DNA of 64,000 bases, from NCBI RefSeq assembly GCF_013456555.2, contig NZ_CP059154.1, positions 1,364,001-1,428,000 of the forward strand, read 5' to 3'. Numbering within the stretch: position 1 is the stretch's first letter; the number at the start of each line of letters is the position of its first letter. Made by a program: the position numbers and the translations under genes. The notes under the pieces were generated by a model. The model did not search any database. It worked only from the letters and a program-made list of their open reading frames with translations, and was not told the origin of the DNA. Positions 17,791 to 25,974 of the stretch are shown here, piece after piece. The stretch is from Natrinema zhouii (GTDB taxonomy: Archaea; Halobacteriota; Halobacteria; Halobacteriales; Natrialbaceae).

Positions 17791-18114
17791 CTAGATTCGC
17801 TGGCGGAGCTTGTACAGTTCCAGCGCCTCGAGGCGCGGGTCGCCGGTGCCGACCTCGTCGTGCTCGAGGCTGGCACCGCTGATGCTCTCGTTGAACGACG
17901 TGCTGACGCCCTCCTCGTCGAACGTCGAGTCCATGATGTAGGCGACGTTGTCGCGCACCGTCTCGAAACTCTGGCCGAGTTCGTCGGCGGTGTCCTCGAT
18001 CGCGTCGATCACTTCGTCCTCCGAGGCGGTGAACTCCGCGCCACGAGACAGTTCCTGCAGTTCGGTATCGGTCGATGCACCGGAATCGGCCGTCGTGTCG
18101 ATGTCGTCCGTCAT
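17791..18114 (-). CDS. Small acidic protein of the R2lox-like operon, function unknown
   Basis: From the ATG at 18114 (MTDDIDTTADSG) this encodes 107 residues. A disordered acidic start is followed by a helical core (DEVIDAIEDTADELGQSFETV, then NVAYIMDSTFDE) and a C-terminal helix PRLEALELYKLRQRI. It starts one base after the oxidase stop and ends directly at the ferredoxin start, so it surely belongs to the same system. I recognise no family. It could be an assembly factor or small subunit for the oxidase; this rests on position only. Confidence 0.75.
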   Translation of the reverse strand: MTDDIDTTADSGASTDTELQELSRGAEFTASEDEVIDAIEDTADELGQSFETVRDNVAYIMDSTFDEEGVSTSFNESISGASLEHDEVGTGDPRLEALELYKLRQRI

Positions 18115-18115
18115 A

Positions 18116-19168
18116 CTATCGCCCTCCGTCTGCCGCGACGCCGCGTTTGCGCTGGTAGATCTCCTGGTACTCACGGACCTCCTCGTCGATGTCCTTCTCG
18201 AGACACTCCTGATGACGATCGGCGACGAGGCCGATGATCTTCCGGTGGTCGATGTCGAGGGCCAGCGCCTCGTTGAACTGGCCGTCGATGAGGTGTCCCA
18301 CCCGCATCAGGAGGTCGTCGAAACTGATCTCGAGGGGGTCGCCGACGGCGTCCGTGAACATGTAGCCGAAGTCCGCGACCGACGCCACGTTCTCGTAGAG
18401 GACGTCCTCGATGGCCCGGCCGACGCCCTGAAACTCGGGCTCGCCGGCGCGTTCCTTCGCGAGCAGTTCGCCCAGCGCCTCGACGCCGTGGGTCATGTGC
18501 CGCCCTTCGTCGGTGCTGATGAACTTGAACCCGTGGTTCAACAGCGGTAGCGGGGCGTTTTGCGAGAGTTTGTTGATCGCGTAGAAACCGCCGCGGGCGA
18601 GCAGCCCCTCGACGATCATGTGGTACACCGTCAGCGCCTTCGCGATGTCGACGGGGTCCTGCGAGTGAGCCGCTCTGGCAGTCAGCTGTCCCTGTCGATC
18701 GAAAATCTCGCCGAGCCCGGTCGCTTGGACGATCGGGATCCGAGCACCGCCGCGTTTCGGATTCAGGTCGGCGAACACGTCCTGGTCGCCCATCACCTCG
18801 TGCATGTAGACGTCGAGGAACTGCGTGTGCTTGTGTTCAGTCAGCGTGAATATCGACATGTACATCTCCATCTCCTCGCTGTCGTCGAAACACGGTGCTC
18901 CCACGATGCGCTGGAGGTGGTGACTCGCGTCCTCGCCGACCGCGAACTCGCCGTCGAGAAAGCCCGATACCAGGTATCTGATCTGCTTCTGCTCGACGGG
19001 CTCGAGCGAGCGCCAGATCTCGCGGTCCTCCTCGAAACCGACCTCGTCGAACAGCTTCTCGACGTTCCACGTCCCGAGTTCGACCCCCTTCTGGAAGAGG
19101 TCGTACCACTTGCTCGCGGTGTCGATCCGTTCCGCCCGGAACCCGTCTGTTGTGGTAACTTGTGACAC
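18116..19168 (-). CDS. R2-like di-metal oxidase (R2lox-like), not a canonical ribonucleotide reductase R2
   Basis: A 350-residue ferritin-like protein with the R2/R2lox four-helix metal site: GEFAVGEDAS, ExxH in TEHKHTQF, Glu in VYHMIVEGLLA, and ExxH in DEGRHMTHGV. The VYHMIVEG...FYAI and DEGRH patterns are closest to R2lox (Mn/Fe ligand-binding oxidases). The residue spaced like the R2 radical tyrosine is not Tyr. The R2lox crosslink Tyr aligns with Tyr in TVYHM, but the partner Val aligns with Ser in GEDAS. No R1 gene is nearby. The GTG at 19168 (VSQVTTTDGF) is chosen; an ATG 21 codons upstream is possible. Co-transcribed with a small protein and a ferredoxin. Confidence 0.75.
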   Translation of the reverse strand: MSQVTTTDGFRAERIDTASKWYDLFQKGVELGTWNVEKLFDEVGFEEDREIWRSLEPVEQKQIRYLVSGFLDGEFAVGEDASHHLQRIVGAPCFDDSEEMEMYMSIFTLTEHKHTQFLDVYMHEVMGDQDVFADLNPKRGGARIPIVQATGLGEIFDRQGQLTARAAHSQDPVDIAKALTVYHMIVEGLLARGGFYAINKLSQNAPLPLLNHGFKFISTDEGRHMTHGVEALGELLAKERAGEPEFQGVGRAIEDVLYENVASVADFGYMFTDAVGDPLEISFDDLLMRVGHLIDGQFNEALALDIDHRKIIGLVADRHQECLEKDIDEEVREYQEIYQRKRGVAADGGR

Positions 19169-19261
19169 AAGCGTAGGTCGCCGGTGCCGACAATGAGCGT
19201 ACTCGTTCGAATAACCGGCAGTTGAAGTCACGCCGAGAATACTGCGTTCTCACCGAACCCT

Positions 19262-19963
19262 TCAGAACAGGTACCGCGCGTCGGTCTCGCCGGCGACGTC
19301 GCCCATCGCCGCCGCGGCGTCGCCGTAGTGGATGACCCGCGTCACGCTGCCGTCGAGTGCCATCTCGTTGGACATCACCGACTCGATGACGTCCGCACCC
19401 TCGAGGAGGTCCTTCCAGGTCTCGTAGGGAGCCTCGAGTTCGAATCCCACGTCCCGCGCCGACGGCTCTTCCACGAGTTGGGCCCGCCGACAGATCCCGT
19501 CTTCCAGTTCGAGGTGCGCGTGGACCCGCGAATCGTCGACGACGTACGTCTCCAGTTGCGCGAGCAGCGAGTCGAGGTCGCCCCGGATCCGGTCCTCGAG
19601 CGCCGGCCAGGCAACGTCGGGAACGTCGGCGAGTGCCACTCCAGAGAGGGCTCGCCGGAAGCGCTCGCGCTCGTCACCCTCGGCGGACGCCAGTCGCTCG
19701 TCGAAGGCCGGCGTCGCCGTCTCTCGCAGGCGGTCGAACTCGTCGTCCGCGAGCGCGTCGATCCGGTCGTACAGGTCGGCGGTCAGTTCGTCGGGGAGGT
19801 CCCCGAGCGCGGTCTCCTCGAGCGGGAGTCGCGTCAGGACGAACCGGAAGTCGCCGTCGAACTCAACGCCCCAGCCGTCGCTCTCGGCCGCGTACGCGTC
19901 GTCCTCGTTGAGATTGGCGCGATAACTCTCCAACCACTCTCTGGACGGAAACCAGTCTGTCAT
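19262..19963 (-). CDS. SCP2-like lipid-binding domain protein (paralogue of 20316-21044)
   Basis: A 233-residue acidic protein. Its C-terminal half follows the SCP2 sterol-carrier pattern: VHAHLELEDGIC strands, then YETWKDLLEGADVIESVMSN, then MALDGSVTRVIHYGDAAAAM. The N-terminus WFPSREWLESYRANLNEDDAYA matches WLEAYRDAINESNEYAE in the divergent gene at 20316, so the two are paralogues. SCP2 domains bind fatty acyl-CoA or isoprenoid lipids. The ATG at 19963 is used because the upstream frame is not conserved with the paralogue. Confidence 0.75.
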   Translation of the reverse strand: MTDWFPSREWLESYRANLNEDDAYAAESDGWGVEFDGDFRFVLTRLPLEETALGDLPDELTADLYDRIDALADDEFDRLRETATPAFDERLASAEGDERERFRRALSGVALADVPDVAWPALEDRIRGDLDSLLAQLETYVVDDSRVHAHLELEDGICRRAQLVEEPSARDVGFELEAPYETWKDLLEGADVIESVMSNEMALDGSVTRVIHYGDAAAAMGDVAGETDARYLF

Positions 19964-20315
19964 GGGTTCACAGACAGGATTCGGCGGCTTCAGCGTTCGT
20001 CCGCGAATCCGAGGCGATATATGTGCGATCGGTTCGCACGGGAATCGATCGACGGATACGGAAGTCAGTGGGTGGTGTAGCCACTGAAAGTCAGTGCACA
20101 CCTAATCGCACGACAGCGTTGCGATCAGTGTGTAAACCGTTTCAGTGGCTACTATAGTGACGAAACTCGCCGACCGGGTACGGCCGGCAGTGAGCGGCTC
20201 ATCTCGAGCGTCTCCCGCTGGCTGATAAACTCCCTCGGATACGCGGAGCAATCACAACAGGCGTTCACATTGTGCACAGTTCTATATCGGGTCCGTCGAA
20301 GCCCGGTGGCCACAC
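19964..20315. other. Intergenic region between divergent SCP2 paralogues
   Basis: It carries the 76-bp MITE-like repeat at 20077-20152 and must hold the promoters of both SCP2 genes. No gene is visible in it. Confidence 0.5.
20077..20152. repeat. MITE-like inverted repeat, full (76 bp) copy
   Basis: GTAGCCACTGAAA at the left end and TTTCAGTGGCTAC at the right end are perfect inverted repeats. TCAGTG occurs twice inside (20091-20096 and 20125-20130). The copy at 8513-8558 equals this one minus the segment between them. The size and lack of coding capacity suggest a MITE mobilised by an absent transposase. Confidence 0.75.
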
Positions 20316-21044
20316 ATGAGCACGCAACAACTCCAACCGATCGAACAGTATTTTCCGACCGAGCCGTGGCTCGAGGCGTATCGAGACGCGATCAACGAAA
20401 GCAACGAGTACGCCGAGCACTCGGCGGGCTGGGGCGTCGACTTCGACGGCTCGTTCATCTTCCAGATCGAGGGCGTCCCCCTCGAGAGCAACACCATCGC
20501 CGACCTGCCGCCGGAAATCGTCGACGCGGCCGAGGACGAACTCACGGGGCTCTCCGAAAGCGAACTCGAGTCGGTTCTCGAGGAAGCGCCGGCCGAGGTG
20601 CGCGAGCGCATCGAATCCCGTAGCGGGCCGCTCGAGGAGCGAGTCACCGAGGAGGTCCTGGAGACGACGATGGCGGAAATCCCCGACCACACCTGGCCGG
20701 AACTGCGGGCGGAATTCCCCGACCTCCTCGCCGAACTGATCACGCAACTCGAGGAGAACATCGCCGACGACGGCACCGTGTACGCGTATCTGGACCTCTA
20801 CGACGGCGAGTGCCGGGAGGTGGATACGATCACCGACCTCGACGAGCGGGAGTACGGGTTCCGGCTCGTCGGCGACTTCGAGCAGTGGAAGACGCTCGTC
20901 CGCGGCGAAGGCGGCGTCATCGACATGCTGATGTCCGGCGACTTCGAGATCGACGGCGACATGCAGAAGATCCTGCAGTACTCCGACGCGGCGGTCGACC
21001 TCGCCGAAACTGCGGCCGACGTGGACTCCCGGTTCATCTTCTGA
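20316..21044 (+). CDS. SCP2-like lipid-binding domain protein
   Basis: A 242-residue acidic protein: YFPTEPWLEAYRDAINESNE at the N-terminus, a coiled helical middle (ELESVLEEAPAEVRERIES), and a C-terminal SCP2-type domain (TVYAYLDLYDGECREV, FEQWKTLVRGEGGVIDMLMS, FEIDGDMQKILQYSDAAVDL). It is divergently transcribed from its paralogue at 19262-19963. No enzyme domain is fused to it. Binding of a lipid or acyl-CoA is inferred from the fold only. Confidence 0.78.
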   Translation: MSTQQLQPIEQYFPTEPWLEAYRDAINESNEYAEHSAGWGVDFDGSFIFQIEGVPLESNTIADLPPEIVDAAEDELTGLSESELESVLEEAPAEVRERIESRSGPLEERVTEEVLETTMAEIPDHTWPELRAEFPDLLAELITQLEENIADDGTVYAYLDLYDGECREVDTITDLDEREYGFRLVGDFEQWKTLVRGEGGVIDMLMSGDFEIDGDMQKILQYSDAAVDLAETAADVDSRFIF

Positions 21045-21251
21045 CTCCACCCGACGGCGGGCGGTCTGCCAGCCACCGGTCGGCGGTGATCCGGTGGCAG
21101 TTCGTTCGCGATCGCTCGAGCGCGGTGACTCGTTTCTGTTCCGTCCTCGGTCGCACTCCCCTTTTGCTCCGTCCTCAGCCGTACCTCCTTTCGCACCGTC
21201 CTCAGCCACACCCCCTTCCGCTCCGTCCTCGACCGTCCCCTGGCGAGCGAT

Positions 21252-22238
21252 TCAGAGCCATTCCTGTCGGCGAAAGTGGACGAGCATCAGTCCGGCGAGT
21301 AGTCCCATTCCGAGCATCGTCGCCGGATAGCCGTACGTCCAGTACAGTTCGGGCATGGCCAGGGGCGTCTCGGCGAAGTTCATGCCGTAGACGCCGGCGA
21401 TGAACGTCAGCGGGATGAAGATCGTCGCGACGACCGTCAGCGTCTTCATCACGTCGTTGGTCGACTGCGAGACGGTGTTGAGGTAGATGTCCCGCGACCC
21501 GCCGGTGAGGTCGCGGTACGTCTCGATGAGGTCGACGACCTGAACGAGGTGGTCGTAGACGTCTCGGAAGTACTTCTCGTTCTGATCGGCGATCTCGGGA
21601 ACGTCGCCGCGCGAGAGGAACGAGATCGCCTCTCGAGCGGGCCAGGCGACCTTTCGGAACGCGAGGAGGTCCCGCCGGACGTCGTTCAGCGTCGCTAACA
21701 GCTGGGGGTCCGGCTCGTCGAGAACGCGCTCTTCGACCGCTTCGATATCGGCTTCGATCTCGTCGAGGAGAACGAAGTAGTCGTCGACGATGGCGTCCAT
21801 GATCCGGTAGACGAGGAAGTCGGTCCCTCGGTCGGCGAATCGGCGGCCGTTCTTCGCCCACCGGGACGCTGAGGGGTCGACGAGCTCGACGTCGGTCGTC
21901 GACATCGTCACCACCCAGTCGGTGCCGATAAAGAACCCGACGGGGCTCGTCTGTACCTCCTTGTGGAACGCGATATCGTCGCGCTGGCTGAGCCGAACGG
22001 TCTTCAACAGCACGAACGTGTGCGTCTCGTACTCCTCGGTTTTCGGTCGCGTCCCCTCGTCGAGCACGTCTTCGATGGCCAACTGGTGAATATCGAAGCG
22101 CTCCGCGAGCGCGTCCATCTCGCTCGGCACGGGGTCGGCAGCGTGTATCCACGTTTCTCCCGGCGTCTCGATCGCGGTCGTCAGATCGTCGTACTTCTCC
22201 GCGCCATCGGCCGTATACACCATCGCGTCGAGGCTCAT
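21252..22238 (-). CDS. corA: CorA-family magnesium/divalent cation transporter
   Basis: A 328-residue protein with the large cytoplasmic funnel domain followed by two C-terminal membrane helices. The signature GMN is in FIAGVYGMNFAETP at the end of TM1, and the protein ends in the basic FRRQEWL. CorA pentamers carry Mg2+ (sometimes Co2+ or Ni2+) across the membrane. Its ATG overlaps the stop of the small membrane protein upstream by four bases, indicating translational coupling. Confidence 0.95.
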   Translation of the reverse strand: MSLDAMVYTADGAEKYDDLTTAIETPGETWIHAADPVPSEMDALAERFDIHQLAIEDVLDEGTRPKTEEYETHTFVLLKTVRLSQRDDIAFHKEVQTSPVGFFIGTDWVVTMSTTDVELVDPSASRWAKNGRRFADRGTDFLVYRIMDAIVDDYFVLLDEIEADIEAVEERVLDEPDPQLLATLNDVRRDLLAFRKVAWPAREAISFLSRGDVPEIADQNEKYFRDVYDHLVQVVDLIETYRDLTGGSRDIYLNTVSQSTNDVMKTLTVVATIFIPLTFIAGVYGMNFAETPLAMPELYWTYGYPATMLGMGLLAGLMLVHFRRQEWL

Positions 22239-22417
22239 ACGCGCTCTCCCGAGTCGGACCGTCCTGCGATCGCGACGAGAGCGATGCCGACGATGGTCGC
22301 CGTGATCGAAAACGCCCGCCCGGGGTACTCAACGTAGACCCCGACGACGTACCCGATAAATCCGACGGCAAACAAACCGGCTCCTGCGAGTCTGGCCCAA
22401 TTCATGGGCGTATCCAT
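22235..22417 (-). CDS. Small two-helix membrane protein coupled to corA
   Basis: A 60-residue protein: MNWARLAGAGLFAVGFIGYV then VGVYVEYPGRAFSITATIVG form two membrane helices, ending in a polar tail SDSGERV. It overlaps the corA start by four bases, so it is the first gene of a two-gene unit. No family is recognised. A role tied to CorA is inferred from the overlap. Confidence 0.65.
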   Translation of the reverse strand: MDTPMNWARLAGAGLFAVGFIGYVVGVYVEYPGRAFSITATIVGIALVAIAGRSDSGERV

Positions 22418-22516
22418 TCGAGTCTACCGAGAAGAAAGTACGGTGCCGGATCGAATCCGGAGCAACTACTCCGTTTTCCGTCGGGTGATTGTTGTCCGTT
22501 TGACCAGTGGTTCCCG

Positions 22517-23140
22517 TCAGTACTCGAGGATCAGCCCGTACACCAGCCCGAGCGTCCCGCCGTAGAGGGCCCACGCGATGACGCCGACGAAGCCGCCGAT
22601 GGTGACGTTGGGAATCGCCATCGGCACGCCCATCGCGACCGTCAACCAGACGGGCGCCAGGAACAGGGAGAGGACCACGCCGACGGCGACCCCGTAGCCG
22701 TTGCCGAGCGCGAGCGTCGTCATCGTGAGCGCAGACCGCTTGAGCAGCGGGACGAGGATTGTCTGGAGGTGTTCGTTGCGACTCGAGAGCAGCATTACTT
22801 TCGAGACGAAGGCGTCGATCGAACTCGAGACGAAGACGCTAAACGGGAGTGCGAACAGGACTCCGAGCGCGAACATCCCGAGCCAGCCGCCGTTCAGGGT
22901 CGGGACGCCGAAGATCGCGCCGACCCGCTTGATCGCATCGGTATCGTATACCTGGATCACCAGCGCGGCCTGAAAGCCCCCGGCGAGCCCGCCCGCGATG
23001 GCGGCTTCGATCTCTCGAGCGTCGAACTCGAGCGATTCGATCGTCTCGAAGACCGGGGCCAGAGCGATGCGGTACGGCGGCTCGTCGGGGTCGGCGTTCG
23101 AGCCGGCGTCGGTTCCGGTGGTGGCGTCGGAATCTGCCAT
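22517..23140 (-). CDS. Haloarchaeal multi-pass membrane protein, function unknown
   Basis: From the ATG at 23140 this encodes 207 residues: an acidic N-terminal tail, a short soluble helix (ALAPVFETIESLEFDAREIE), then about five or six membrane segments rich in Gly and Ala, including a C-terminal pair around VTIGGFVGVIAWALYGGTLG. An alternative ATG lies eleven codons upstream. No transporter signature is visible. It stands alone between the corA pair and the PRC-barrel gene. Confidence 0.65.
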   Translation of the reverse strand: MADSDATTGTDAGSNADPDEPPYRIALAPVFETIESLEFDAREIEAAIAGGLAGGFQAALVIQVYDTDAIKRVGAIFGVPTLNGGWLGMFALGVLFALPFSVFVSSSIDAFVSKVMLLSSRNEHLQTILVPLLKRSALTMTTLALGNGYGVAVGVVLSLFLAPVWLTVAMGVPMAIPNVTIGGFVGVIAWALYGGTLGLVYGLILEY

Positions 23141-23387
23141 CGTCGAACTGTATCCATTGTTCATCGGTGGCACGCCTCAACGTTGTTCCGCGCATCCGCG
23201 GCGATTTATACCGTTGGACTGGCCGACGTCGCGAGACCGATGTCGCCACCACGAGACCGCAGACGCGCCAGACGCAGGTGTGACCAAGCGCTCGAAGGAG
23301 CGCTGAGCGGGGGACTGACCGGTGATTCCGTGTCGGGTGTCCAATACACCAGTCGAAAGGGCTTCACCGACGGCAAGACACAAACCA

Positions 23388-23394
23388 TTTATTA
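23388..23394 (+). promoter_or_regulatory. Box A of the PRC-barrel gene
   Basis: TTTATTA lies 22-28 bases before the ATG at 23416, the spacing expected for a leaderless haloarchaeal transcript. This supports that start over the upstream GTG in the same frame. Confidence 0.55.
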
Positions 23395-23415
23395 CGGGAT
23401 GTGGGCCGAAACCAT

Positions 23416-23664
23416 ATGAGTGAAAAATTTGCCCGAAGTCTCAGCGGAAAGCCTATCGTCGGAATCGACGGCACGGACTACGGGACGCTCTATACCATCA
23501 CGATGGATCCCAAATCCGGCACCCTTCGCGATCTCGTCGTCGACTCCGGGAAACAGTCCTCGTCACCGATTACCAGCCAACCTAATGACGATGGCAAACT
23601 GCACATCCCCGTCAGCCGCATCGAGACGGTGAAAGATCAGATCGTCGTTCACACCGGCGACTGA
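23416..23664 (+). CDS. PRC-barrel domain protein
   Basis: An 82-residue protein that is one PRC-barrel: AGKPIVGIDGTDYGTLY-like first strands (here SGKPIVGIDGTDYG), then LRDLVVDSG and LHIPVSRIETVKDQIVVHT. Small archaeal PRC-barrel proteins act in RNA handling or cell division (CdpB-type) or as unknown adaptors. This one is not next to division genes, so no specific role is assigned. The leaderless start fits the box A. Confidence 0.8.
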   Translation: MSEKFARSLSGKPIVGIDGTDYGTLYTITMDPKSGTLRDLVVDSGKQSSSPITSQPNDDGKLHIPVSRIETVKDQIVVHTGD

Positions 23665-23749
23665 GGATCCGTCCGGCGCACATTATCGCAGCGACGAAAT
23701 CGGAGCGAAGCCGAGCAAAACTGATCGAAGCCGAAGCGAGAGCGACTGC

Positions 23750-24955
23750 TCAGTAGGCGCTCATCCCGGTCAGCTCCTTGCCGACGATGAGCTTCTGGAT
23801 TTCGGTCGTACCGTCCGGGATCGTCATCACCCGAGCGTCCCGATAGTAGCGCTCCATGCGGTTCTCGAGGTCCAGTCCGGCAGCGCCCAGCACCTGCAGC
23901 GCGTCGCTGGTCGCCTCGATCGACTGTTCGCAGGCGTACCCCTTCGCGAGCGAGGAGAGCAGTCGGGCGTCCGGATCCCCGTCGACGAGCGCTTCGGCGG
24001 CGCTGCGAGAGAGGCCGCGCGAGGCCTCGATCGACGTCCGAACGTCGTAGAGCTTCTCCTGGACCAGCTGGTGCTGGCCGATCGGTTCGCCGAACGTCTC
24101 GCGCTCTTGGGCGTACGCCAGCGCGTCCTCGAACGCCGCCTCCATGATCCCGACCGCCATGAACGCCATCCCCGTTCGCATGAACGAGAACATGACGTTG
24201 AGCGGCTTGTGCTCGAAGAACAGCTGACTGACGTTCTCGGGGAAGGGGACGATATCATGGATGTCGTGGCCGTCGGCGATCGCGTCGCCGAAGATGGTCG
24301 AGAACCGGTTCTCGACCGGGATGCGCACGTCGTCGAAAACCATTCGACCGTTCGGGACGCCCTTCCAGCCGAGCTTGTTCATCTCCTCGGTCTCGAAGTC
24401 GGCGTTCGCCCGGTCGACCAGGAACATGTCTTGCGCGTCCTCGGACGCGTCGTGGGCGATGACGAGCGCGACGTCGGCGATCTGCGCGTTGCCGACCCAC
24501 ACCTTCTCGCCGTTGAGCACGAACTCCTCGCCGTCCTTGCGCGCGACGGTGTTCGGATGGGCCGTGTCGCTTCCCCCCTCGGGTTCGGTCACCGCGAGAC
24601 AGCCGATACAGCGGTTCTCCTCGAGTTTCGGGAGCATGGCCTGCTGTGTCTCGTCGGCGGCGAAGCGGACGAACAGCGACGGGAACGACATCTGGAGCGC
24701 GACGTTCAGGCTCGGCCAGATGCGGCTGATCTCCTCCGAGGCGATGACGAACCGCCAGACGTCGCCGAAGTACTGGTCGACGGTGTCGGGGGTGAAGCCG
24801 ATCCCGAGATCGTGCAACCCGTCGAGATAGCCCACGAGGTCGTCGCGCGTCATCGGGCCGTTGCGATCCGCCTCGTCGACGATCGGTTCGATCTCGGACT
24901 CGAGGTACGCCCGGAGATCGTCGCGAAACGCCGTCTGGTCCTCGGTCAGGCGCAT
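23750..24955 (-). CDS. Acyl-CoA dehydrogenase
   Basis: A 401-residue FAD enzyme of the ACAD family. The flavin/substrate site is AVTEPEGGSDTAHPNTVA, followed by LNGEKVWVGNAQIADVALVIA. The C-terminal helical domain carries MTIPDGTTEIQKLIVGKEL. Where many members have Glu in IYEGT, the position of the MCAD-type catalytic base, this protein has Asp (IPDGT). The base may be Asp, or lie elsewhere as in other subfamilies. It would introduce the alpha-beta double bond in an acyl-CoA. Its start is immediately downstream of the SCP2 gene stop, so the two form an operon. Confidence 0.9.
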   Translation of the reverse strand: MRLTEDQTAFRDDLRAYLESEIEPIVDEADRNGPMTRDDLVGYLDGLHDLGIGFTPDTVDQYFGDVWRFVIASEEISRIWPSLNVALQMSFPSLFVRFAADETQQAMLPKLEENRCIGCLAVTEPEGGSDTAHPNTVARKDGEEFVLNGEKVWVGNAQIADVALVIAHDASEDAQDMFLVDRANADFETEEMNKLGWKGVPNGRMVFDDVRIPVENRFSTIFGDAIADGHDIHDIVPFPENVSQLFFEHKPLNVMFSFMRTGMAFMAVGIMEAAFEDALAYAQERETFGEPIGQHQLVQEKLYDVRTSIEASRGLSRSAAEALVDGDPDARLLSSLAKGYACEQSIEATSDALQVLGAAGLDLENRMERYYRDARVMTIPDGTTEIQKLIVGKELTGMSAY

Positions 24956-24956
24956 T

Positions 24957-25529
24957 CTATGACTCCGCGGGGACCTGTTCGGACAGCGAGTTCATGATTG
25001 GCGCGAGGCGTGTCCCCTTCTGCACCGGCCCGTCCATCTCGTACTTCTGCTTCATGAAGCCCTGGATCGGATCGACGCTGCCGACGATGAGGCCGACGAG
25101 CGTGTCCGCCGGGCCGGTGATCTCGAGCATCGGATCGTCGAGGTGGCCCGCGCCGCCGTGCATCGTCTGCGAGTCCTCGTCGACCTTGAGGTGGCCCTCC
25201 ATCGGGCAGTCGTCGGCCTCGAAGTTGACGGTGATGTCCTCGTCGATGCTCTCGCGGACCTCGGGCGAGGTCTCGACGAGGACGTTCATGCCGGCCCAGA
25301 GCAGTTCCTGGAACTGATCGGCGGTGTCGGGGTTCTCGGAGACGAACGACGCGATGTCCATCGACTCCATTCGCTGAACCACGCGGCCGAACGTCTCGGG
25401 GTATTCGCGGACGAGTTCCTCGGTCTGTCCCTCCATCTCGCCGAGTAGCGCCGGCAGGTCGTCTTCGAGTTCGTCGTTCGACTTCTCGAGCGATGCGTCG
25501 ATCTCCTGAATGAGTTCGTCGTTCGTCAT
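24957..25529 (-). CDS. SCP2 sterol-binding domain protein
   Basis: A 190-residue protein with an acidic helical N-terminus (LIQEIDASLEKSNDELEDDL) and an SCP2 domain: ITVNFEADDCPMEGHLKV, MLEITGPADTLVGLIVGSV, PIQGFMKQKYEMDGPVQKG. It lies one base upstream of the acyl-CoA dehydrogenase, so it may present acyl-CoA substrate to that enzyme. This is the third SCP2-type protein in the window. Confidence 0.85.
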   Translation of the reverse strand: MTNDELIQEIDASLEKSNDELEDDLPALLGEMEGQTEELVREYPETFGRVVQRMESMDIASFVSENPDTADQFQELLWAGMNVLVETSPEVRESIDEDITVNFEADDCPMEGHLKVDEDSQTMHGGAGHLDDPMLEITGPADTLVGLIVGSVDPIQGFMKQKYEMDGPVQKGTRLAPIMNSLSEQVPAES

Positions 25530-25974
25530 GGCTATGGGTTCGGGCCCGCCGGATGGGCGGGTCCCGCTGTCAGTGACTACGGAGCAACCGACGAACAGTG
25601 TGATCCGTGGAATACGCGGAGGTTTATATTCCGATCCGTGGCGGTCGGCGGATCGATCCCGACTCGAGTTACGTGTCTCCCTCCGTCAGAATGGGAGAGT
25701 GTCAGCTGCGTCCCGATGAAGACGGCTTCTGACTGACGTCTCCTCTAGTTCGAGCATTGCATCCATTACACGGTCCGGTACACATCATTTTTATGACTGA
25801 TAGTCGTTGCGGACATGGGAAACGTCATTATTATACTATCGTACCAGTGCCCAGTGAATTTCCGCTGAAAAGCGCCATTATAGAGCGCTATGGAATCCTA
25901 TCTATCGGTGTGAATTTCAAAGGCAAGCACTGGAAAGCACTCTGCAGTTTTCACGTGACACATAAGAGGGATGT
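25530..25974. other. Promoter-bearing intergenic region, partly AT-rich
   Basis: These 445 bases separate two divergent genes. The right part (about 25790-25960) has low GC and non-haloarchaeal codon use in every frame. I see no gene or repeat in it. Confidence 0.45.

Noticed and set aside
18116..19168. Class I ribonucleotide reductase small subunit
   Set aside because: No R1 gene nearby, no Tyr at the radical position, and motifs closer to R2lox; kept as an R2-like oxidase.
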